The translations under genes and the position numbers were made by a program. The notes under the pieces were generated by a model. That model was not told where the DNA came from and made no database searches. It worked only from the letters and a program-made list of their open reading frames with translations. Below, one piece after another: positions 13,101-20,634 of a DNA stretch of 64,000 bases. How positions within the stretch are numbered: position 1 is the stretch's first letter; every line of letters starts with the position of its first letter. This stretch comes from a virus: IMG/VR virus record IMGVR_UViG_3300009164_000038, positions 124,001-188,000 of that record. One strand, written 5' to 3'.

Positions 13101-15371
13101 AATCTTCGAATAACAAAAGGTGCAGCAATATATCAATCTATTGCTTTTACTGTTCCTACTGTAGGACTAACAACAATAACACAACCCGTTGTTCCTTATA
13201 GCGTATATTTCAATGGTAGCAGTTACTTGACTGCTACTAGTAATAGTTTTGTTATAGGCACCGGCGACTTTACAGTAGAGTGTTGGGTATGGGTTGACCC
13301 TGCAGCTGATAGTCTAGCAGGTATTGTAACTAGTACAACTCAAACAACATCAGGATTTATACTTGCACGTAACGGTGCCGGTATTGCTAATGCAAATAGC
13401 GCAGGTGTAAATTTTATTTCGTGGACATTACCGACTAGTACTTGGACACATGTTGTATTAACCATGCAATCTAATAGATTATTTGCTTTTGTCAATGGTA
13501 CGTTTATCAGCTCAATGACTTCTACATTTTCTAATTTGTCCGACACTGTTCGATTGGGTAGTAGATACGCAGATTCTAATCCGTTTCCGTTTATCGGCTA
13601 CATAAGTAATCTTAGAATTCTAAGTGGTGTTGCACTATATACTACAGTTAATTTCCTACCGCCAACAACATCATTAACTGCTATCGCTAATACTATATTT
13701 TTAACTGCACAATCAGCTACTGCAATTGATAATAGTACCAATGCCATTTCAATAACTGCCACTGGCAATCCTGCTTTTAACAGTGGCGGATCATCTGTTC
13801 CTTTTGGTTATACTAATTTACTTGCAGCAAGATCTAGCACTCTCACTGATTCTGGACCTTATGCATTTACTTTAACCAATGTAGGGCCACCAACTACCAC
13901 GGCACTTGTTAATCCGTTTGGTACTGGTATTACCAATTTGCTCGCTGCTGGTAATGCTACTGTTGTAGATTCTAGTGTTAATGCATATGCAATGGTCAAT
14001 AATTTGGCTACAGTGTCGACGGCAAGTCCGTTTGCAGCTGGTACTAGTTTATTAACTTTAAAAGATAGCTATGCAGTGGATCGATCAGTTTATGCTAGAA
14101 CATTAACCAGGGCAGGTACACCCACTGTTGAAAACTTTTCACCATATCCACCAGCTGGCAGCTGGTCAAATTCTGCATACGGCGGAACTGTGGTACTAAA
14201 TGGTACCGCAGATTATTTAAATTTACCGGCTAGCTCGTTGGTATTGGGCATAAGCAATTTTACATTAGAATGTTGGTTTTATTCTTTTGGTCTACTAACT
14301 GCACAGCCTAAATTAATTGACAACTTTATTGGTATTGCAGCAGCATTCCAAACTGGGCAATGGCAGCTGGGATTTAGTGCAACTGGACTTTTACAATTTG
14401 GTTATGCTACCGGTGTTAGTACCACAGTATATGTAACCGGAACTGTTGCACTATTACCAAATCAATTTTATCATGTGGCTGTAGTTCGTACCGGGACCGG
14501 CACAAACCAAATAACTATATATGTTAACGGAGCAGTCTATGCCCAAGGTACAATAGCTGACAGTTTTGGTGTTGCGGGTACCACCACAGGCGGCAGTATT
14601 GGTCGTCAAACTGGTAGCAATACACTATTTTTCAATGGCTATATAGGCGGTATTCGATTAGTCAACGGTACTGCACTGTACACCAGTGCATTTACACCAC
14701 CTGCGGCCCCTCCGACTACGGTTGCAAATACTGCATTATTAATTGGCAATACTGTAACTTCTGCTATTAACGATCCCTCGTCGAGGAGCGCGATCAGAAG
14801 TGTAGCAGGCGCAGCACAAGTAGTCAACTCAGTTTACCGGTATGGCACAGGATCTGTTTATTTTAACGGATCTAGTAACTACCTAACAGTACCCTACTCG
14901 GATGTCAAGTTTAACTTTGGTGCTGTATCCGATTTTACTATCGAATTTTGGATGCGTGCCGCAGCACTACCGGGTACTTCTGCACAGTTATTTGACACCA
15001 GACCGGCATCAACTAACGGGGCGTATCATCTTATCTATTTAAGCAGTGATGGAACTGTTAGATATTATGTCAGCACAGCAGACAGGATTACCAGCGCAGC
15101 CAGCGCAATTGCTATTAATACATGGTATCATATTGCTCTAGTTCGTTATGTTAATACCACTACTTTGTATATAAATGGTGTAGTAGCTGGAACCCCATGG
15201 GCTGATACTACCGCATATATAAGTGCAAGCATAGTGAATATCGGAGCCGGCTACAGCGGCGGTGCAACAATATCCAACTATTTCAACGGTTACATTGATG
15301 ATTTACGTGTAACCAAGAGCGTGGCCAGATACACCGGTGCATTCACTCCACCAAGCAAGATGGTTTCTTAA
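4173..15371 (+). CDS. Giant multi-LamG adhesin, 3732 aa with 15 LamG-like domains
   Basis: One uninterrupted frame of 11.2 kb. The N-terminal MAKKFPGGLI segment is followed by 15 LamG-like units, each recognisable by F.GTGDFT.E.WIY near its start, NTWYH.A.VR in the middle and GYISN.R.VKG.AVYT..FTP at its end. Approximate domain ends in bases: 4925, 6320, 7220, 7945, 8505, 9095, 9645, 10335, 11420, 11940, 12510, 13160, 13670, 14710, 15360. Glycine-rich blocks lie after domain 1 (about residues 312-529) and domain 2 (about 776-839). Linkers follow the pattern SLLTLQ....DNS.....ITN.G. There is no signal peptide or transmembrane helix, as expected for a phage tail component. Inference: an extended tail fibre or multivalent glycan-binding adhesin. 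A tandem array of this length is unusual; assembly error cannot be excluded, but the copies are diverged. Confidence 0.85.
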   Translation: MAKKFPGGLITSTTIYPADGGVWSTADTAKYTGADTWTTNDPYRKSVILEIQADTTAPVYNTDASSNALTVVPAGSARPDLNNPFLPTTGLNYPVYFGGAAQLTTAANSAAFATGVGDFTAECWIYISTPGTATEAIASTTAGGSNAGWHWFISNANGMGIRSNSSNWVVPPSAGLPGSAGSIPTNSWMHVAYTRRANVHACWMNGTLTNSATQTVSWTDNVLMIGNSNTGQFFNGYINNFRFVNGVALYGASVPTTLAANVTGTSLLLNVTSAPTYITDSSANAFTVLNPATYPITYSTLTPVDAGGSLVTANLVYQQLFTSNATWVCPAGVTSVSAVAVGAGGGGNSGWSGHNGYSGGEGGGGGGLGWRNNISVTPGTSYTVVVGSRGIGGPSSLGSGGVSIGGAGGDSYFINRTTVLGVGGSGAINNTGGAGGSFLGDGGGLGGTGGTTATGATFATAGGGGGGGYTGAGGNGMFGPTGNVTTAGTGGGAGGGLGYYAGNAPYPIGTGGGGVGVLGQGTSGNAAPGLNQETFGGSADYAPGGALFFNGSSSYLTVPANAAFSFGTGDFTMECWIYTRSLAATQQTIDLFSNASGSYIVGQCQLQLLTTGAVALGYATAASAATFFGTAASAVTINSWYHIAVVRSGSAVGNLKIYVNGVLAATSPGALTQAFGTTGGISIGRQTNDSSNVFSGYITNARIVKGVAVYTGNFTPPTAPLTATQTGNPILNIQAIASASATSLLLLSANSAAYITDLSTTPNTITNTGVIYRLTTPFGTGNGGGARGWAVGAPGGITTLGYNPGGDFGGGGGGGSDNSGQAPIGGYGGQGAVRIIWGPGRSFPNTLTTDQSLNIQYLQVANNAAFQVGAGDFAVDLWIYPTTVVGLQRVFSISNSTIASNADEGIVLEMNNAAMTATIYSGVTAYTITESAGVLSPNIWYYYRLIRTGTTLSLYRTAGLSGSVAVSTVSVNWSASFQTYIGAWINGPSRPFVGYITNIRVVKGTLVIVTGNFTPSTVPLTAVQDLNVNGFPSAAITAGQTKLLALQNSTFVDNSGNNLTLTNTNAAIRPTQARAPFASALTLSGDNATLGSTYFNGTTDYFTIADAPEFNIGVLNTTLEAWIWTTLTTPTGAVFAKRGTTALFSGYQLAFASTLAPVFNASTDGATWTVAITSNASIKAGLWNHVAVTKSSNTWSVWVNGNISGTATVAGNVHTNVAPLSIGSGAGTTPGLYWTGYISNFRKVLGIAVYTGNFTPSTSSLTSTQASGTNITAIDQPVVKNYSVYLNGVNQYLTAPNNTGYVFGAAEFTVETWIYVTDITRANASIVSLWTTAGGKAFQMRTMSGNIRVDYNTTLFQSSPSSVIAANTWYHVAWVKSTANSNVYLNGSLVSSVAAPASITASTALLSVGFGLDGQGTTYYFPGYISNMRLVKGVAIYTANFTPATTALTSSQTANQNGVPSRAIVGAGSASYSYSFSGSNYLTIPTSTTFQFGTDNFTAEAWVYRSIAWTAQNIFFGQWSGSTGGTTLSWVVMTSNNVSGFARFLLSVDGSTVLTDSVSSSVIALNQWNHLAFVRNGDIFTLYLNGTSVVTYSSGTPSLYAATNTISIGASSAGTQPFTGYISNFRLVKSIAVYTTTFTPATASLTNVQTANQNGLPSAAINYAAAYSGVFNGLTQYLYVPGTNSQFAFGTGDFTIEMWIYQNARSATNGWLYDSRPAGTGSGASHVCFGVGPAGEIFNGTISLNTWYHIAICRSGTTQTTYINGVQSSSGTSTTNWLNGTNRPIIGTDGNVPLSPGYIFNGYITNLRVVKGVAVYTGNFTVPTLPLATTQSSSSNIAAITGLQTSMLTLQGAAITDASAYVNTITNVGGTTASLLTPTLPPKYYYASFNGSTQYLTVPHSTAINLSTGDFTIEAWVYTTVLNGQNGIFGKRELLQYIGVIFRVLNTTNKLVMQIASSSGTSWAIDSNLDFGLPALTTNTWYHVALVRSGSSFRIYQNGVGGTVYTYAGTISHTTAPGYIGKSDGASGDQFWNGYISNFRIVKDVAVYTGNFTPPTIQLSTIQNASSNIAAVTGTQASLLTLQNNTIIDNSANSAAITNVGGISIATDSTQIPAYVIVLTAQAATIVDNSTLPVSITNTGTVTSIAVNPFTSTTSLLIAQSRTIVDTSGGAIAITNQGVTGVSVNNPFTAYAGTSVLTSQYNVSNNNNFFSDNSFNNYLIVRAGTATQGAVNPFVTGWSYQFNGSTDYYTASTAIEWAFLHNGIEDWTVRFWIYPRSSSLMVPLATTNVAGQTGISIELNNTTYGGVTGSMSVVFFNATGSAVTNPAFNSNPVVVLNQWNYIAVTFTANTKTVGFYINGLAAGSSSLPSFVYNTAAPTNTLNIGRNPAGTAYFSGYISNLQIDKGVQSTVQPIAPLTTVAGTGTYSVLFNGTTSYLAAPLAVVTTLTSDYTVEAWIYMTAVATGITYATSVNIISGNVGVTSYQTWGITNAGYIVAARNGLSYQTVTATTPSLNTWTHIAFVNRSNTVTVYLAGNNVGTIAQTGTWGTTANTTVIGGWSGTGGKFTGHISNLRVTNGQALYTANFTPSTTAISNVTTNYSTNFALLASSLSFNGTTQYISITGTTGDALDLATGALNWTIETWFYLTSVASNRVIFGKGGATGTVNPSYIFNINAGTGTWTLGNGGSGAAAAQTIIGTFVISTWYHFALVRNGNTITAYVNGVSQTPVSLAAVMSNTGNNLLTIGANSDGNLLPFAGYISNFRIVKGLAVYTSNFVVSTGQLTSTQIANQNGNPSAAIPNLSYTSLLLNGTAGYITDTGGYSLTVTNTNLVVSADIAPALNSLPAYSTVPDNVALQMGTGDFTIEAWIYYTTTTGPTYFVGTGSGAGTYRIGVNNATGAVVFYSVNNILLITTPTNTITINTWAHVAAVRASGIITIYINGQAMASAANLDNYSAGLTAIGSWSATTVSSWAGYLTNLRITKGAAIYQSIAFTVPTVGLTTITQPVVPYSVYFNGSSYLTATSNSFVIGTGDFTVECWVWVDPAADSLAGIVTSTTQTTSGFILARNGAGIANANSAGVNFISWTLPTSTWTHVVLTMQSNRLFAFVNGTFISSMTSTFSNLSDTVRLGSRYADSNPFPFIGYISNLRILSGVALYTTVNFLPPTTSLTAIANTIFLTAQSATAIDNSTNAISITATGNPAFNSGGSSVPFGYTNLLAARSSTLTDSGPYAFTLTNVGPPTTTALVNPFGTGITNLLAAGNATVVDSSVNAYAMVNNLATVSTASPFAAGTSLLTLKDSYAVDRSVYARTLTRAGTPTVENFSPYPPAGSWSNSAYGGTVVLNGTADYLNLPASSLVLGISNFTLECWFYSFGLLTAQPKLIDNFIGIAAAFQTGQWQLGFSATGLLQFGYATGVSTTVYVTGTVALLPNQFYHVAVVRTGTGTNQITIYVNGAVYAQGTIADSFGVAGTTTGGSIGRQTGSNTLFFNGYIGGIRLVNGTALYTSAFTPPAAPPTTVANTALLIGNTVTSAINDPSSRSAIRSVAGAAQVVNSVYRYGTGSVYFNGSSNYLTVPYSDVKFNFGAVSDFTIEFWMRAAALPGTSAQLFDTRPASTNGAYHLIYLSSDGTVRYYVSTADRITSAASAIAINTWYHIALVRYVNTTTLYINGVVAGTPWADTTAYISASIVNIGAGYSGGATISNYFNGYIDDLRVTKSVARYTGAFTPPSKMVS
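4450..15360 (+). repeat. Array of 15 diverged LamG-like protein domains
   Basis: Each unit spans about 480-540 bp and is separated by linkers of 30-200 residues. Copies are diverged at DNA level but keep the same anchor motifs. Two stretches (about 10390-10880 and 13690-14140) contain several linker repeats with no LamG domain between them, as expected from deletion or shuffling of whole domains. Confidence 0.85.
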
Positions 15372-15377
15372 TAAATA
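15370..15377 (+). promoter_or_regulatory. T4-late-like promoter box AATAAATA
   Basis: One mismatch to the T4 late box TATAAATA, 17 nt before the ATG of the 129-aa gene. The expected transcript start leaves room for the GGAAC ribosome site before the ATG. Confidence 0.45.
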
Positions 15378-15394
15378 CTAATAATGGAACAAAA

Positions 15395-15784
15395 ATGGCA
15401 CTAACTAGAGTTTTAACGGATTTACAAGCAACATATACGCTGCCCGCAATATGCGATGACATCAGCGGCTCGTTTAACAGTAGCACTCAGATCTTTCCCT
15501 TGAGTGTCGACGAAGTGTCCATAAATACAGTGACAGATTCAAGACAAGTACAGGTGAGCATAAATGGGCAAATTTTACGTCCTTATATAGCAGAGCGTAC
15601 CCTGCCTTGGAGCGTAGAATACGATATAAACGGAGATTACCGAGTAACAACAGATGGCAACCTTATCATATATAACCCACCAGAATTGGGCGACCGCGCT
15701 ATGGTTACTGTAGTTACAATTGGCACATACGTACAGCGCAGAACTGCAAGTTACTCAGTCAACTTGATAGCATTTGGAGATTAA
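15395..15784 (+). CDS. Small structural protein, function unknown (129 aa)
   Basis: Starts MALTRVLTDLQATYTL with GGAAC 7 nt upstream and a late-type box before that. The protein is beta-rich with one run (VSINGQILRPYIAERTLPW) reminiscent of short phage structural proteins that precede large fibre or baseplate proteins. Six bases separate it from the 1023-aa gene, with GGAG near its end serving that gene. No catalytic motif is visible. Inference: virion component, possibly an adaptor for the next protein. Family not recognised. Confidence 0.75.
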   Translation: MALTRVLTDLQATYTLPAICDDISGSFNSSTQIFPLSVDEVSINTVTDSRQVQVSINGQILRPYIAERTLPWSVEYDINGDYRVTTDGNLIIYNPPELGDRAMVTVVTIGTYVQRRTASYSVNLIAFGD

Positions 15785-15790
15785 ACAAAA

Positions 15791-18700
15791 ATGGCAAAAC
15801 ACATAACACCAGAATATTACACGTTCACCCCGTCTACCAAGACTATCGTGATCAACCGTTACCTGCGTCAAGAGCAACTGCTACTGATCACTAACACCAC
15901 CAGAAATACCGTACTGTTTAATTTCAGTGACCCTACTTATACATTGGTAAGTTTTGTTAGCATAATAACTAATAACGTACCGACTACTAGTATTGTATTG
16001 AAGTATGACACTACCAGTGTTATGCAAAGTACTGATAAGATTGCTATCCTGGTTGAAGAATCCAACGAAACTTTCCAACCTATGGAAATTTTAATGGATC
16101 CAGTTAACAAACTGCGCATAAGTCAACCACAAGCATTAATTGACACTGACTTTGAATATTCAACACAGACCACTAAGTGGGAAAGTATTTCCCTAATAAA
16201 TAATCGTCCGTTTGCATATTATAATACATATGATCAACTTGCCTACACTGATATTACTGCTACTAACTTGAGCCGTACAGTTTCGGTGGCGTCGACTGCC
16301 AACCCCGGTGTTGGTACTCCGGTGTTTATGCAAGATACTACCTGGGCTGGTGCAGATGGCTTGTTCATGGTTGATGCTAGCAGTGGTAGTGCTTTTACTT
16401 ATACAGCCAGAATTGCATATCCGGGCACCACTGGATCAATCAACAACGCTAATACCACTAACATTTATCGTGGTTATGTGTTTACTGGTGCTGCAATTGG
16501 TTTGAGCACAGTAACATTCAGTGGTACTGTAATTACTGTTACATGTAGCGTTCCGCATGGTTTATTACTTGGTAATGAAATTGGTATTATTGGATTGACA
16601 GCCACTACATTCCCTCCAAATGGTTCTTGGACTGTGGCCACTGTGTCAAGTCCAACAGTGTTTACCTATAATGTAATTAGTACACCAACTGGTACAATTG
16701 GATATGGTAGTGCTACACTATACGTTCGTCCACAGGGTAACTTCTTACATCGTTCGTTTGACGGTGGTGTTACATTTAGTACTAATGCTATCAGTCACAA
16801 CCAACAGTTAATACGTCAAACACGACGTTACTTCCGTTACCAGAGCGGTAAAGGCATTCAGATGAGTACTGGTACTTTGCTTAAACCAAGTTTAAATTTA
16901 GACGCTGTCGCCGCAGTTGGTGCAACGGTTACAGTAGTTACTAAAGTACAGCACAACATTAATCCTGGTATTACCATTGCAATGACCGGATGCGATCAAG
17001 CGGCCTATAATGGCATATATACGGTTGCAACAGTACTAGATCCTTACAAATTTACCTATATAGCCACCAACAGACTTGATGCTGCTGGCTCGACCCCGTC
17101 AGTAGCTGTAGCCACTGGCTTGCCTTATTTGAGTATTACCAATTGGTATGGAGCCAACACTCGAGTGGGCATGTATGATAACCAAAATGGTGTATTTTTT
17201 GAATATGACGGTCAGACTATATATGCAGTACGTCGCAGCAGTACATATCAAATTAACGGATGGATAAGTGTTGCTGCTGGTAGTAACAGTGTGTCGGGTA
17301 TTACCCTTAATGGTGTGAGCCCTATTTTTAGTAAGCAACTTGTACCCGGCGATTTTGTAGTCATTAAAGGTATGAGTTACAAAGTAGAAACAATTACCAG
17401 TGATGCAGCATTGACAATTCAACCGGCATATCGTGGTACTGTTAACTTGACCGCAGCAGTAATTAGTAAAACTATTGACTACAAAGTACCACAAAGTCAA
17501 TGGAATATTGATCGTGCAGATGGTACTGGTGTTAGTGGATTTAATCTTGATCTAAGCAAAATGCAGATGTTGTACTTGGACTACAGTTGGTATGGAGCTG
17601 GCTTTATACGTTGGGGATTCCGTGGATTAAACGGCGACGTTATGTACTGTCACAAAAGTCCTAACAACAACTTAAACTATCAAGCATATATGCGTTCAGG
17701 TAACTTGCCTGCCAGATACGAAACAAATACATTTAGCAAGAGTACACAGCTAGCTAACATACAGGCAAATGGATCTACAACACTTGGTAGCAGTGATAAT
17801 ATAATCTATGTAAATACATTACCAGCTGGATGGCCTACTAGTGGCGGCGGCACCGCAGTAATACGTAATGCAACAGCATATGAATATGTTAATTTTGCTG
17901 GTGTTGGTACTGCAAATATTGCAGGACAATACACAGTTAGTACATTAACTGGTGTTGTTAGAGCACAAGCTGGCGCAACATTAACATTTACTACTAACAC
18001 TGCAACTCCGGTTATAACCGGTGTAAGCACCACCGGTGTGCAAATTGGTCAATACGTATTTTCTACAACCAATGCAGTTCCGGCTAACACTTATGTTGTC
18101 GGCTTTGTAGTTAATACCAGCGTGACTTTGAGTCAAGCACCGATGTCTAATGGATCAACATCGTTGATATTTTCTCCTATGGCAGGCGCAGCACAGAGCT
18201 ATACATATAGTGCTACTGCTCCTGTTGCAGTTGACCTACATGCTCCGTTGTTTGCTAGTACAATCAGTCACTGGGGTACGTCGGTTATCATGGACGGTAG
18301 ATTTGATGATGACAAATCGTACGTGTTTACAAGAGGTATGACAACAACACTGGCAATTGGTACTGGTGTTAATAATGCAGTTATGAGTTTCCGTATTGCA
18401 CCTAGTGTCAGTAACGGTGTTGCTGGATCAGCATTGGGCATACGTGAAATTGTAAACCGCATGCAGATGGTTTTGCGACAGTTGGACGTTTTCTCCAATG
18501 GTCAGTTCCTTATAACCATGATCTTGAATGGTACAGTTAGTAGTGCAACACCAAACTGGTCCAGCGTAGGTGGTTCTAGCTTGGCACAGTACATTTTCCA
18601 TACGTCGGCAACTACTATTACCGGTGGCGAATCAATTTTTGGATTCTTCTTAAACACAACGGGTTCGGGATTTACAACAACTCAGCAAGAATTGAATTTG

Positions 18701-18862
18701 GTTCGTGATATGGGTACAAGTATATTAGGTGGCGGTGTTGCTGCCGCTAATGTGGGCGTATTTCCAGACGGACCAGACGTGGTTACTGTTATGGCCCAGA
18801 ACATTGGTACTTCATCGGGTAACATATTTGCACGTATGTCCTGGACGGAAGCTCAGGCCTAA
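15791..18862 (+). CDS. Large virion structural protein (1023 aa), probably tail/baseplate-associated
   Basis: Starts MAKHITPEYYTF after GGAG. It opens with a beta-rich N-terminal region (1-130), then two copies of a 50-60 residue beta module, each with the pattern T.VTV....H....G..I...G.....NG.(Y/W)TV..V....FTY (about residues 238-300 and 375-435). Between them lies RRYFRYQSGKGIQMSTG, a stretch I associate with large structural proteins of aquatic T4-like phages. The C-terminal third contains aromatic-rich segments (MLYLDYSWYGAGFIRWGFRG). No enzyme motif is seen. Inference: a baseplate or fibre component; the neighbours are all adhesin-type genes. Confidence 0.75.
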   Translation: MAKHITPEYYTFTPSTKTIVINRYLRQEQLLLITNTTRNTVLFNFSDPTYTLVSFVSIITNNVPTTSIVLKYDTTSVMQSTDKIAILVEESNETFQPMEILMDPVNKLRISQPQALIDTDFEYSTQTTKWESISLINNRPFAYYNTYDQLAYTDITATNLSRTVSVASTANPGVGTPVFMQDTTWAGADGLFMVDASSGSAFTYTARIAYPGTTGSINNANTTNIYRGYVFTGAAIGLSTVTFSGTVITVTCSVPHGLLLGNEIGIIGLTATTFPPNGSWTVATVSSPTVFTYNVISTPTGTIGYGSATLYVRPQGNFLHRSFDGGVTFSTNAISHNQQLIRQTRRYFRYQSGKGIQMSTGTLLKPSLNLDAVAAVGATVTVVTKVQHNINPGITIAMTGCDQAAYNGIYTVATVLDPYKFTYIATNRLDAAGSTPSVAVATGLPYLSITNWYGANTRVGMYDNQNGVFFEYDGQTIYAVRRSSTYQINGWISVAAGSNSVSGITLNGVSPIFSKQLVPGDFVVIKGMSYKVETITSDAALTIQPAYRGTVNLTAAVISKTIDYKVPQSQWNIDRADGTGVSGFNLDLSKMQMLYLDYSWYGAGFIRWGFRGLNGDVMYCHKSPNNNLNYQAYMRSGNLPARYETNTFSKSTQLANIQANGSTTLGSSDNIIYVNTLPAGWPTSGGGTAVIRNATAYEYVNFAGVGTANIAGQYTVSTLTGVVRAQAGATLTFTTNTATPVITGVSTTGVQIGQYVFSTTNAVPANTYVVGFVVNTSVTLSQAPMSNGSTSLIFSPMAGAAQSYTYSATAPVAVDLHAPLFASTISHWGTSVIMDGRFDDDKSYVFTRGMTTTLAIGTGVNNAVMSFRIAPSVSNGVAGSALGIREIVNRMQMVLRQLDVFSNGQFLITMILNGTVSSATPNWSSVGGSSLAQYIFHTSATTITGGESIFGFFLNTTGSGFTTTQQELNLVRDMGTSILGGGVAAANVGVFPDGPDVVTVMAQNIGTSSGNIFARMSWTEAQA

Positions 18863-18877
18863 TCTTGGAGATGGCCC

Positions 18878-19591
18878 TTGAGCTCGAGAAATTATACTAA
18901 ACATTGGACATTGACTACGCAACCTGTAACCGGGTTGCAAATTGGTGACGAGTGGTTCAATCCTACTACTAATAAACTATATAAGTTTATGGTACAAAAC
19001 AATACCAGTCCCGCCTGGATTGAGCTGTTCACCGGCGCTACTACGTACGGCTATCCAGGTTACTTGCCACAGTTCTATTATCAATTGCAGGTGCCTTATA
19101 TTGGTCGACGGATTACAACAGCGCAAGGTGTGTTTGGTGTAGGAGTTGATGGAAACGGATTGGGTATAACACTAAACCCACAAACTACTTATAGATTCAC
19201 TGCACAATACTCGTTTGCTAAAATACTTGGAGCAACCAGCCATACTGTTGCATTAAGTTTTGGTGGAACAACAACATTAAACAGCATTGGTTATAATGTA
19301 AATTATAAAGTTGGGACAACAAGTTTTACTAATATTTCATCTGCAGAATCATTTCAAATATATAATACAACTGCGGCTAGCACAGTAATCACTGGTGCAA
19401 TAGCATCAGCAACCAGTTACATAGCTTGTTTTATTGAGGGAACAGTGAACGTAGCCACTGGCGGTACATTTATTCCAAGATACACACTGAGTGCCGATCC
19501 GTTAGATGCTTATAGTACACAACCTGGCAGTTATTTTAGCATATATCCAGTGTCCGCAGCAGGCTCAATGAGCGCAGGTGCATGGGGTTAA
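18878..19591 (+). CDS. Tail fibre-like protein (237 aa), TTG start
   Basis: The frame opens after the TAA of the upstream gene with no in-frame ATG before clearly coding sequence. TTG at 18878 is preceded by GGAG at 18867-18870 (7-nt gap), so MSSRNYTKHW is the best start; the nearby ATG at 18871 is in another frame and closes quickly. The N-terminus carries the module QIGDEWFNPTTNKLYKF...AWIEL also seen in other structural proteins here. The rest is beta-rich and resembles the jelly-roll C-terminal heads of phage fibres. Inference: virion adhesin component. Confidence 0.75.
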   Translation: MSSRNYTKHWTLTTQPVTGLQIGDEWFNPTTNKLYKFMVQNNTSPAWIELFTGATTYGYPGYLPQFYYQLQVPYIGRRITTAQGVFGVGVDGNGLGITLNPQTTYRFTAQYSFAKILGATSHTVALSFGGTTTLNSIGYNVNYKVGTTSFTNISSAESFQIYNTTAASTVITGAIASATSYIACFIEGTVNVATGGTFIPRYTLSADPLDAYSTQPGSYFSIYPVSAAGSMSAGAWG

Positions 19592-19617
19592 TTTGACAAA
19601 TTTCAACACCGATGGCA

Positions 19618-19625
19618 AATAAATA
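19618..19625 (+). promoter_or_regulatory. T4-late-like promoter box AATAAATA
   Basis: Lies 25 nt upstream of the 125-aa gene with AAGGA between box and ATG. One mismatch to TATAAATA, in the short non-coding gap 19592-19650. Confidence 0.5.
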
Positions 19626-19650
19626 TATATAGTTATTTTAAGGAATTTTC

Positions 19651-20028
19651 ATGAGTCATTTTGCAAAAGTAGAAAACGGTATTGTAACTCACGTTATTGT
19701 GGCAGAACAAGATTTTATTAATTCCGGCTTGGTCGGAGATCCTTCAATTTGGATTCAAACTAGTTACAATACATATGCCGGTGAACATAGATTAGGTGGA
19801 ACACCATTGCGTAAAAACTATGCAGGATTGGGATACACTTATGATAGTGAGAGGGATGCGTTTATACCCCCAAATCCATTTCCAAGTTGGATATTAGATG
19901 AGAATACTTGCCTTTGGAATCCTCCAATTCCAATGCCAACATCAGAATTGAATAATGTATATTATACATGGAACGAAGAAACACAAAATTGGACTGAAAA
20001 TACAACTCCAGAGTTACCGATAGAATAA
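19651..20028 (+). CDS. Small conserved phage protein (MSHFAKVENGIV type), 125 aa
   Basis: Begins MSHFAKVENGIVTHVIVAEQ, an N-terminal pattern I recognise as common in T4-like phages of aquatic bacteria, where it sits among tail fibre genes and is usually annotated hypothetical or structural. Tryptophan- and proline-rich in its second half (PFPSWILDE...CLWNPPIPMP). AAGGA ribosome site and an upstream late-type box support expression late in infection. Function not known; a virion protein or fibre assembly factor is inferred from context only. Confidence 0.8.
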   Translation: MSHFAKVENGIVTHVIVAEQDFINSGLVGDPSIWIQTSYNTYAGEHRLGGTPLRKNYAGLGYTYDSERDAFIPPNPFPSWILDENTCLWNPPIPMPTSELNNVYYTWNEETQNWTENTTPELPIE

Positions 20029-20039
20029 CACATTAAATT

Positions 20040-20573
20040 ATGCCGTTAAATTTTCCTGACAGTCCAAGTACTAACGATCCGTATACATACGGAAATCGAA
20101 GCTGGATATATAACGGTAGGGCCTGGGTTGCATCGGGTCAAATAGTTGGATATACCGGAAGCCGAGGCACAACCGGATACGCTGGATCTATTGGTAATTT
20201 AGGTTATACTGGCAGTGTTGGAACATTTGGATATACTGGTAGTTCTGGCCCTAGTTTTGTTAATATATATACCTCTGGCACTTTATATGTATTTGATGGA
20301 TCTAGAAGATGGTACGCTCCGTATAACTTATCAATCTCGTCTGTTGTAGCCAATTTGGTTACATCTGCAGACAGTAATTTAATTTTTAGTATTAAAAAGA
20401 ATGGAGTTACGGCAGCAACTATTACTATAAGCACTGGTCAATATACGACTACGTATTCTACACCGTTTACTATGAATAGCGGAGATTATTTAACTATTAG
20501 TATATTGCAAGTAGGATCAACTAATAGCCCCGGAAGTGAACTTTACGTACAACTCAAGTACAACCAAATCTAA
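20040..20573 (+). CDS. Short collagen-like tail fibre protein (177 aa)
   Basis: The N-terminus PLNFPDSPSTNDPYTYGNR is a short phage fibre docking-type segment, followed by SWIYNGRAWVA, then five or so GYTGS collagen-like triplet groups (about residues 37-75) and a C-terminal beta domain of about 95 residues ending in YVQLKYNQI. No convincing Shine-Dalgarno precedes the ATG; translation may couple to the gene ending 11 bases upstream. The triplet motif matches that of the fibre at the window start, so the two probably share origin. Inference: short trimeric fibre. Confidence 0.8.
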   Translation: MPLNFPDSPSTNDPYTYGNRSWIYNGRAWVASGQIVGYTGSRGTTGYAGSIGNLGYTGSVGTFGYTGSSGPSFVNIYTSGTLYVFDGSRRWYAPYNLSISSVVANLVTSADSNLIFSIKKNGVTAATITISTGQYTTTYSTPFTMNSGDYLTISILQVGSTNSPGSELYVQLKYNQI

Positions 20574-20574
20574 T

Positions 20575-20582
20575 TATAAATA
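20575..20582 (+). promoter_or_regulatory. T4-late promoter box TATAAATA (exact)
   Basis: Exact match to the T4 late promoter box in the 61-bp gap before the 611-aa gene; a second box, CATAAATA, lies 15 bp downstream. Confidence 0.6.
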
Positions 20583-20597
20583 ATTAGCTTAATTAAG

Positions 20598-20605
20598 CAT
20601 AAATA
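20598..20605 (+). promoter_or_regulatory. T4-late-like promoter box CATAAATA
   Basis: Second of a tandem pair; 29 nt before the ATG at 20635, with AGGAG at 20619-20623. Confidence 0.5.
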
Positions 20606-20634
20606 TAGTAATAGGTCTAGGAGTTTTATACAAT

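Noticed and set aside
19593-19625. TTGACA upstream of the 125-aa gene as a sigma70 promoter
   Set aside because: No -10 of reasonable quality at 16-18 bp spacing; the late-type box explains the gap better.
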